A stretch of DNA of 9,202 nt from Clostridia bacterium (GTDB lineage Bacteria; Bacillota; Clostridia; Oscillospirales; CAG-272): assembly GCA_900763885.1 (NCBI GenBank), contig CAAFLY010000145.1, positions 1-9,202 of the forward strand, read 5' to 3'. The notes under the pieces were generated by a model. That model ran no database searches. It was not told the origin of the DNA and was given only the letters and a program-made list of their open reading frames with translations. Shown one piece after another: positions 5,789 through 9,202 of the stretch. Position 1 is the first letter of the stretch; every line of letters starts with the position of its first letter. Made by a program: the position numbers and the translations under genes.

Positions 5789-7204
5789 ATGGCTATAGAT
5801 CCGAAAAAACATGAAATGCCCACGCAGGATCCCGCAGTCCGTGCGCACAATTTTGACGAGGTTGCGCTCGGATACACCGCTGAGGTGGCAATCGCGGAGG
5901 CCTCCCGCTGTCTGCACTGCAAAAATAAACCCTGTGTGGCCGGATGCCCCGTCAACATTGAGATTCCCGACTTCATCAGTCACATCAAGGACGGCGATTT
6001 TGAAGGCGCGTATCAGGTGATCCACCGCTCCTCTTCCCTGCCTGCGGTCTGCGGCCGTGTATGTCCGCAGGAATCCCAGTGCGAATGCAAATGCACGCTC
6101 GGGATCAAGATGGAGCCGGTCGGTATCGGGAGACTGGAACGGTTTGTCGCGGACTGGCACAATGCGCACAGCGATACGCCGATGGAAGCTCCCGCACAGA
6201 ACGGACACCGGGTCGCCGTCGTGGGTTCCGGTCCTTCCGGATTGACCTGCGCCGGAGATCTCGCGAAAAAGGGCTACAAGGTCACGATTTTTGAAGCGCT
6301 CCATACCGCGGGCGGCGTGCTGGTCTACGGGATTCCGGAATTCCGTCTGCCGAAAGCGATCGTGGCAAAGGAGGTCGAGGGTCTGCGCGCACTTGGCGTG
6401 GATGTGGAAACGAACGTTGTGATCGGCAAGACTCTTACCATTGACGAGCTGTTTGCGGACGGCTATGAAGCGGTTTTCATCGGCTCCGGCGCAGGACTGC
6501 CGAAATTCATGGGCATTGAGGGCGAAGGACTGAAGGGCGTGTATTCCGCAAACGAATTTCTGACCCGCAGCAACCTCATGAAGGCATACCGGGACGACGC
6601 GGAAACCCCGATCATGAAGGGCGGCCGTGTGATCGTGGTCGGCGGCGGAAACGTGGCGATGGACGCGGCGAGAACGGCACTTCGGTTGGGCGGCAAGGTC
6701 AGCATCGTCTACCGTCGTTCCATGGAAGAATTGCCCGCGCGCAGAGAAGAGGTCGAGCACGCCATGGAGGAAGGCATTGAATTTCTGGTGCTCAACAACC
6801 CCGTGGAGATCCTCGGCTACAACAACCCGGACGACAGACGAGATCCGAAAAACGGCTGTGTCAGAGCAATCAAATGCATCCGCATGGAGCTTGGCGAGCC
6901 GGACGAAAAGGGACGCCGCCGTCCTGTGGAGGTCCCGGGCAGCGAATATGTCATGGACGCGGACTGCGTGATCATGGCGCTGGGCACCTCTCCGAACCCG
7001 CTCATCAAGAACACGACCGCGGGACTGGAAACGCAGCGCTGGGGCGGCATTGTGGTCGAAGAGGAAACCGGAAAGACCTCGCGTGACGGCGTATATGCCG
7101 GCGGTGACGCTGTAACAGGTGCGGCGACCGTCATTCTCGCAATGGGTACCGGAAAAACCGCAGCGCACGCCATTGACGAATACTGCCGGAGTCTCGAAAA
7201 ATAA
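5789..7204 (+). CDS. nfnB: NfnB, NADPH-binding FAD/2x[4Fe-4S] subunit (GltD/GltA-like)
   Basis: This is the large NfnAB subunit, which oxidises or forms NADPH at the bifurcating FAD and passes electrons through iron-sulfur clusters to ferredoxin. The 471 residues have the glutamate-synthase-small-subunit layout. The N-terminal cysteine set is Cys41, Cys44, Cys49, Cys53 and Cys88, Cys92, Cys98, Cys102, for two [4Fe-4S] clusters; the PQE after Cys92 holds a glutamate reported as a cluster ligand in studied NfnB. The FAD Rossmann motif is VVGSGPSG (144-151). The NADPH site is VVGGGNVAMDAAR (283-295) with YRR at 308-310 for the 2'-phosphate. The closing FAD motif is VYAGGDAV (435-442). The ribosome site AAGGAG (5776-5781) overlaps the nfnA stop. 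It could be labelled a glutamate synthase small subunit, but no large glutamate synthase gene is nearby and the nfnA partner fits NfnB. A terminator follows. Confidence 0.93.
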   Translation: MAIDPKKHEMPTQDPAVRAHNFDEVALGYTAEVAIAEASRCLHCKNKPCVAGCPVNIEIPDFISHIKDGDFEGAYQVIHRSSSLPAVCGRVCPQESQCECKCTLGIKMEPVGIGRLERFVADWHNAHSDTPMEAPAQNGHRVAVVGSGPSGLTCAGDLAKKGYKVTIFEALHTAGGVLVYGIPEFRLPKAIVAKEVEGLRALGVDVETNVVIGKTLTIDELFADGYEAVFIGSGAGLPKFMGIEGEGLKGVYSANEFLTRSNLMKAYRDDAETPIMKGGRVIVVGGGNVAMDAARTALRLGGKVSIVYRRSMEELPARREEVEHAMEEGIEFLVLNNPVEILGYNNPDDRRDPKNGCVRAIKCIRMELGEPDEKGRRRPVEVPGSEYVMDADCVIMALGTSPNPLIKNTTAGLETQRWGGIVVEEETGKTSRDGVYAGGDAVTGAATVILAMGTGKTAAHAIDEYCRSLEK

Positions 7205-7262
7205 TTTTTTTGCAAGCAAACAAGCCGTTTACAAATCCCGGAAATAATTTTACAATTCAGTG

Positions 7263-7314
7263 AAGGACATCGTGTGCTGGGAGCATCTTCCCTATGCCGC
7301 GGTGTTCTTTTTTT
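7263..7314 (+). terminator. Strong intrinsic terminator after nfnAB
   Basis: AAGGACATCGTG (7263-7274) pairs, with a few G-T wobbles, with CCGCGGTGTTCTT (7297-7309, one base bulged). The stem continues through GC (7276-7277) and GGGA (7279-7282), paired with TCCC (7289-7292), to a six-base loop (GCATCT). Seven T (7308-7314) follow. It begins 58 bases after the nfnB stop. Confidence 0.8.
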
Positions 7315-7455
7315 GATCCCATGCCGTGCCGTTAGCCTCTGTGAATAATAATGTAGGAAAATGGCGAAACAAATAGAGAGTCCGCCCTTGAAGAAACTGT
7401 TTTTCCGTCTATCCCTGTCCATTCTGCACCCACTATATCGATAAATGCAATACGG

Positions 7456-7480
7456 ATATGCAAAACCGGCAATTTGCAAA
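7456..7480 (+). promoter_or_regulatory. Upstream element shared with the alcohol dehydrogenase promoter (copy 2)
   Basis: This is the partner of 3273-3297, with the same 40-base offset to the -10 box and 20 of 25 bases identical. In this copy the sequence also contains a perfect 10-bp palindrome, ATTTGCAAAT (7472-7481), sitting on the -35 box. The palindrome is not preserved in the other copy. Confidence 0.5.
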
Positions 7481-7501
7481 TCGGAGACGATATGGTATAA
7501 T
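7474..7501 (+). promoter_or_regulatory. Promoter of the lactate dehydrogenase gene
   Basis: TTGCAA (7474-7479) matches four of six -35 bases. A 16-base spacer leads to a perfect TATAAT (7496-7501) with a TGN extension (TGG at 7493-7495). The start would be near 7508, about 50 bases before the ATG. Confidence 0.8.
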
Positions 7502-7555
7502 ATACTTGCACAGATGGGTTCATCTCATTCATTTGAAACAACAGGAGAATACAGC

Positions 7556-8500
7556 ATGAACAAGATCACCATTATCGGAACCGGCAGCGTCGGCTCTACC
7601 ATCGCTTACTCCATCGCTATGATGGGCATGGCATCGGAAATTGTCATGATCGATATCAACAGCGAAAAAGCACTCGGTGAAGCTCTTGACATCCGTCAGG
7701 GCACGCCGTTCTGCGCACCCTGCTCCATTTACGCCGGCGATTATCCGGACGCGGCAGGCTCCAACATCGTCGTTCTTACCTCGGGCGTTGCCAGAAAACC
7801 GGGGCAGTCCCGTCTGGAGCTGGCACAGATCAATGTCAACATCACTAAGACGATCATTCCCGCCATCACAAAATACGCGCCGGACGCGACCTACGTCATC
7901 GTATCGAACCCGGTCGACATTCTGACCTACACGTTCCACAAATTCTCCGGACTGCCGGAAAATCAGATCATCGGCTCCGGCACCATCCTCGATACCGCAC
8001 GTCTGCGCGCAAGACTGTCTGAGTATTACAACATCAGCCAGTCGAACGTCCACGCGTATGTCTTTGGCGAGCATGGCGATTCCTCGTTCATTCCGTGGTC
8101 CGTCGCCAACATTTCCAACGTGCCGATCGCGGAATGCCAGAAGATCTTCGCGGGAAAGGAAATGTCCAATCCTGTGCTCAACTTCAAGGAAATCGAGGAT
8201 TACGTGCGCAAATCCGGCGGCAGAGTCATCGCGCGCAAGGGCGCAACCTTCTACGCCGTGTCCATGTCCGTCTGCCACATCTGCAAGTGCGTTCTCTCCG
8301 GCATCGATACGACCATGACCGTTTCTACCATGATGCACGGCGAATACGGTGTCGACGACGTATGTCTCAGCACCCTGAATATCGTCGGCAGAAACGGTGT
8401 GCGCAACAAGGTCAACATCCCGCTGACCGATGAAGAGATCGGCAAGCTCCGCCACAGCGCAGACACCTTAAAGGAAGTCATCACAGGCATCCAGATCTGA
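7556..8500 (+). CDS. ldh: L-lactate dehydrogenase-type NAD-dependent 2-hydroxyacid dehydrogenase
   Basis: The likely reaction is pyruvate plus NADH to L-lactate, regenerating NAD+ in fermentation. The 314 residues have the Rossmann motif GTGSVGST (8-15) and Asp33 at the end of the second strand, which selects NAD over NADP. The catalytic set is intact: Arg86 (classic Arg109) in the mobile loop KPGQSR, Asn118 in SNPVD, Asp146, Arg149 (Arg171) and His173 (His195) in GEHGD. Thr231 matches LDH Thr246. The residue matching LDH Gln102, which sets substrate size and charge, is Arg80, as in malate dehydrogenases; the rest looks like LDH, so lactate is favoured but malate activity cannot be excluded. 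The ATG at 7556 follows AGGAGA (7543-7548); the in-frame extension to 7445 would cross the promoter. Codon use suggests high expression. hdrB follows by 28 bases. Confidence 0.88.
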   Translation: MNKITIIGTGSVGSTIAYSIAMMGMASEIVMIDINSEKALGEALDIRQGTPFCAPCSIYAGDYPDAAGSNIVVLTSGVARKPGQSRLELAQINVNITKTIIPAITKYAPDATYVIVSNPVDILTYTFHKFSGLPENQIIGSGTILDTARLRARLSEYYNISQSNVHAYVFGEHGDSSFIPWSVANISNVPIAECQKIFAGKEMSNPVLNFKEIEDYVRKSGGRVIARKGATFYAVSMSVCHICKCVLSGIDTTMTVSTMMHGEYGVDDVCLSTLNIVGRNGVRNKVNIPLTDEEIGKLRHSADTLKEVITGIQI

Positions 8501-8528
8501 GATTGCGAAAAAGGAGTATGATTTCAAA

Positions 8529-9202
8529 ATGAAACTAACCTACTACCCCGGCTGTACGCTGAAGACGAAGGCTGCCGCGCTGGATCGGTATGCGCGGGTC
8601 TGTGCGGAGAAGCTGGGGATCACGATGGAGGAGATCGAGGCGTGGCAGTGCTGCGGCGGGGTATACTCGACCGCGCGGGACGAGATCGCGACAAAGCTGT
8701 CGGCGGTACGTGCGCTGCGATACGCAAACGAGCGCGGGCAAAAGCTGGTCACCGTGTGCTCCGCGTGCCACAACGTCCTGAAGCAGACCAACCACGCGAT
8801 GCAGGCCGACGCGGAGTTTTGCGACCATGTGAACCGCTATCTCGCCGCAAACGAGGGACCGGAGCATGAATACCACGGCGAGACCACGGTCATCCACTAT
8901 CTCGAGATGTTACGCGACCTCGTCGGCTGGGAAAACGTAAAAAAAGCGGTCACGAATCCCCTCACCGGACGGAAAATCGGCGCGTACTACGGCTGTCTCC
9001 TGCTCCGCCCGGGCCGGGTCATGGCAATGGACGACGCGGAGAATCCCCGCATTCTGGAGGATCTCATCCGTGCAATCGGCGCGGAGCCTGTCGTGTATCC
9101 CATGCGCAACGAATGCTGCGGCGGCTACGTGCGGCTGGAGGATCGTGCGCTCGCCGCCAAAAAATCCACGGCGGTGCTGGACAGCGCACAGAAACATGGC
9201 GC
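8529..9202 (+). CDS. hdrB: HdrB-like heterodisulfide reductase subunit B, CCG-domain protein (3' end outside window)
   Basis: The reading frame is open from ATG 8529 to the window end (224 codons plus two bases), so the C-terminus is missing. The protein starts MKLTYYPGC, typical of HdrB. It shows a first full CCG motif, Cys9, Cys41-Cys42, Cys77 and Cys80, and most of a second, Cys156 and Cys196-Cys197; its closing CxxC would lie beyond the window. In methanogens these motifs bind noncubane [4Fe-4S] clusters that reduce a heterodisulfide. Bacterial homologues pair with HdrA and HdrC in ferredoxin-linked, probably flavin-bifurcating complexes, and their natural substrate is often unknown. AAGGAG (8511-8516) lies 12 bases before the ATG. 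With 28 bases and no terminator after ldh, cotranscription is likely. Codon use is richer in GCG, CGG and GGG than in ldh, suggesting lower expression. Other CCG-domain proteins (GlpC or LutA types) are less likely. Confidence 0.85.
   Translation, partial: MKLTYYPGCTLKTKAAALDRYARVCAEKLGITMEEIEAWQCCGGVYSTARDEIATKLSAVRALRYANERGQKLVTVCSACHNVLKQTNHAMQADAEFCDHVNRYLAANEGPEHEYHGETTVIHYLEMLRDLVGWENVKKAVTNPLTGRKIGAYYGCLLLRPGRVMAMDDAENPRILEDLIRAIGAEPVVYPMRNECCGGYVRLEDRALAAKKSTAVLDSAQKHG

Larger units (their letters stand above)
7205..7555. other. Intergenic region between nfnB and ldh, no gene seen
   Basis: These 351 bases hold the nfnAB terminator (7263-7314), then about 140 bases of AT-rich sequence with no convincing coding frame or RNA fold, then the shared element (7456-7480) and the ldh promoter (7474-7501). 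A T-run right after the nfnB stop (7205-7211) lacks a stem. Open frames crossing the region have no ribosome site. Confidence 0.6.

Noticed and set aside
5789..7204. Glutamate synthase small subunit (GltD)
   Set aside because: The fold is shared, but no glutamate synthase large subunit is present, and the tightly linked NfnA subunit points to NfnB.
7205..7211. T-run directly after the nfnB stop as terminator
   Set aside because: No stable stem precedes it; the real terminator with a long stem and seven T is at 7263-7314.
7445..7555. 37-residue extension of the lactate dehydrogenase
   Set aside because: It crosses the -35/-10 promoter; the Rossmann fold begins directly after the ATG at 7556.
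8518..8532. Four-codon minigene ATG ATT TCA AAA TGA overlapping the hdrB start
   Set aside because: Its ATG is only one base after AAGGAG, too close for initiation, and the overlap with the hdrB ATG is most likely chance.

Overview
The window looks like chromosomal DNA of a Gram-positive anaerobe of the class Clostridia, probably Oscillospiraceae/Ruminococcaceae-like. This is an inference from GC-rich genes separated by AT-rich spacers, strong AGGAGG-type ribosome sites, a glutamate kinase without a PUA domain, and the set of NfnAB, iron-dependent alcohol dehydrogenase, lactate dehydrogenase and HdrB. All eight genes lie on the + strand. There is no tRNA, rRNA, CRISPR array, insertion sequence or phage gene.

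Region 1 (1-3071) is the complete proline synthesis pathway from glutamate. It comprises proB (glutamate 5-kinase) and proA (glutamyl phosphate reductase), which overlap by 4 bases, and proC (pyrroline-5-carboxylate reductase) 87 bases later. A sigma-A-type promoter lies near 29-57. The proB leader is odd: its Shine-Dalgarno sequence is far from the start codon and lies in the loop of a possible hairpin.

Region 2 (3072-4667) is a single-gene unit. It encodes a 405-residue iron-containing alcohol dehydrogenase with its own extended -10 promoter, a perfect AAAGGAGGT site and a terminator.

Region 3 (4668-7314) is the nfnAB pair, the two subunits of the electron-bifurcating NADH-dependent ferredoxin:NADP+ oxidoreductase. 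It has its own promoter, whose spacer is filled by a perfect 7-bp inverted repeat, and it ends at a strong terminator.

Region 4 (7315-9202) has a promoter, an L-lactate dehydrogenase-type gene and, 28 bases later, the start of hdrB (heterodisulfide reductase B-like), which runs off the window end.

The last three regions share a theme of redox balance. NfnAB interconverts NADH, reduced ferredoxin and NADPH. The alcohol dehydrogenase and lactate dehydrogenase dispose of reductant. HdrB proteins belong to ferredoxin-linked electron-transfer complexes. ProA and ProC also consume reduced nicotinamide cofactor.

I see no clearly undescribed system. The observations most worth a second look are a 25-bp element shared, at the same distance from the -10 box, by the alcohol and lactate dehydrogenase promoters; the inverted repeat in the nfnA promoter; and an arginine at the classic substrate-specificity position of the lactate dehydrogenase.
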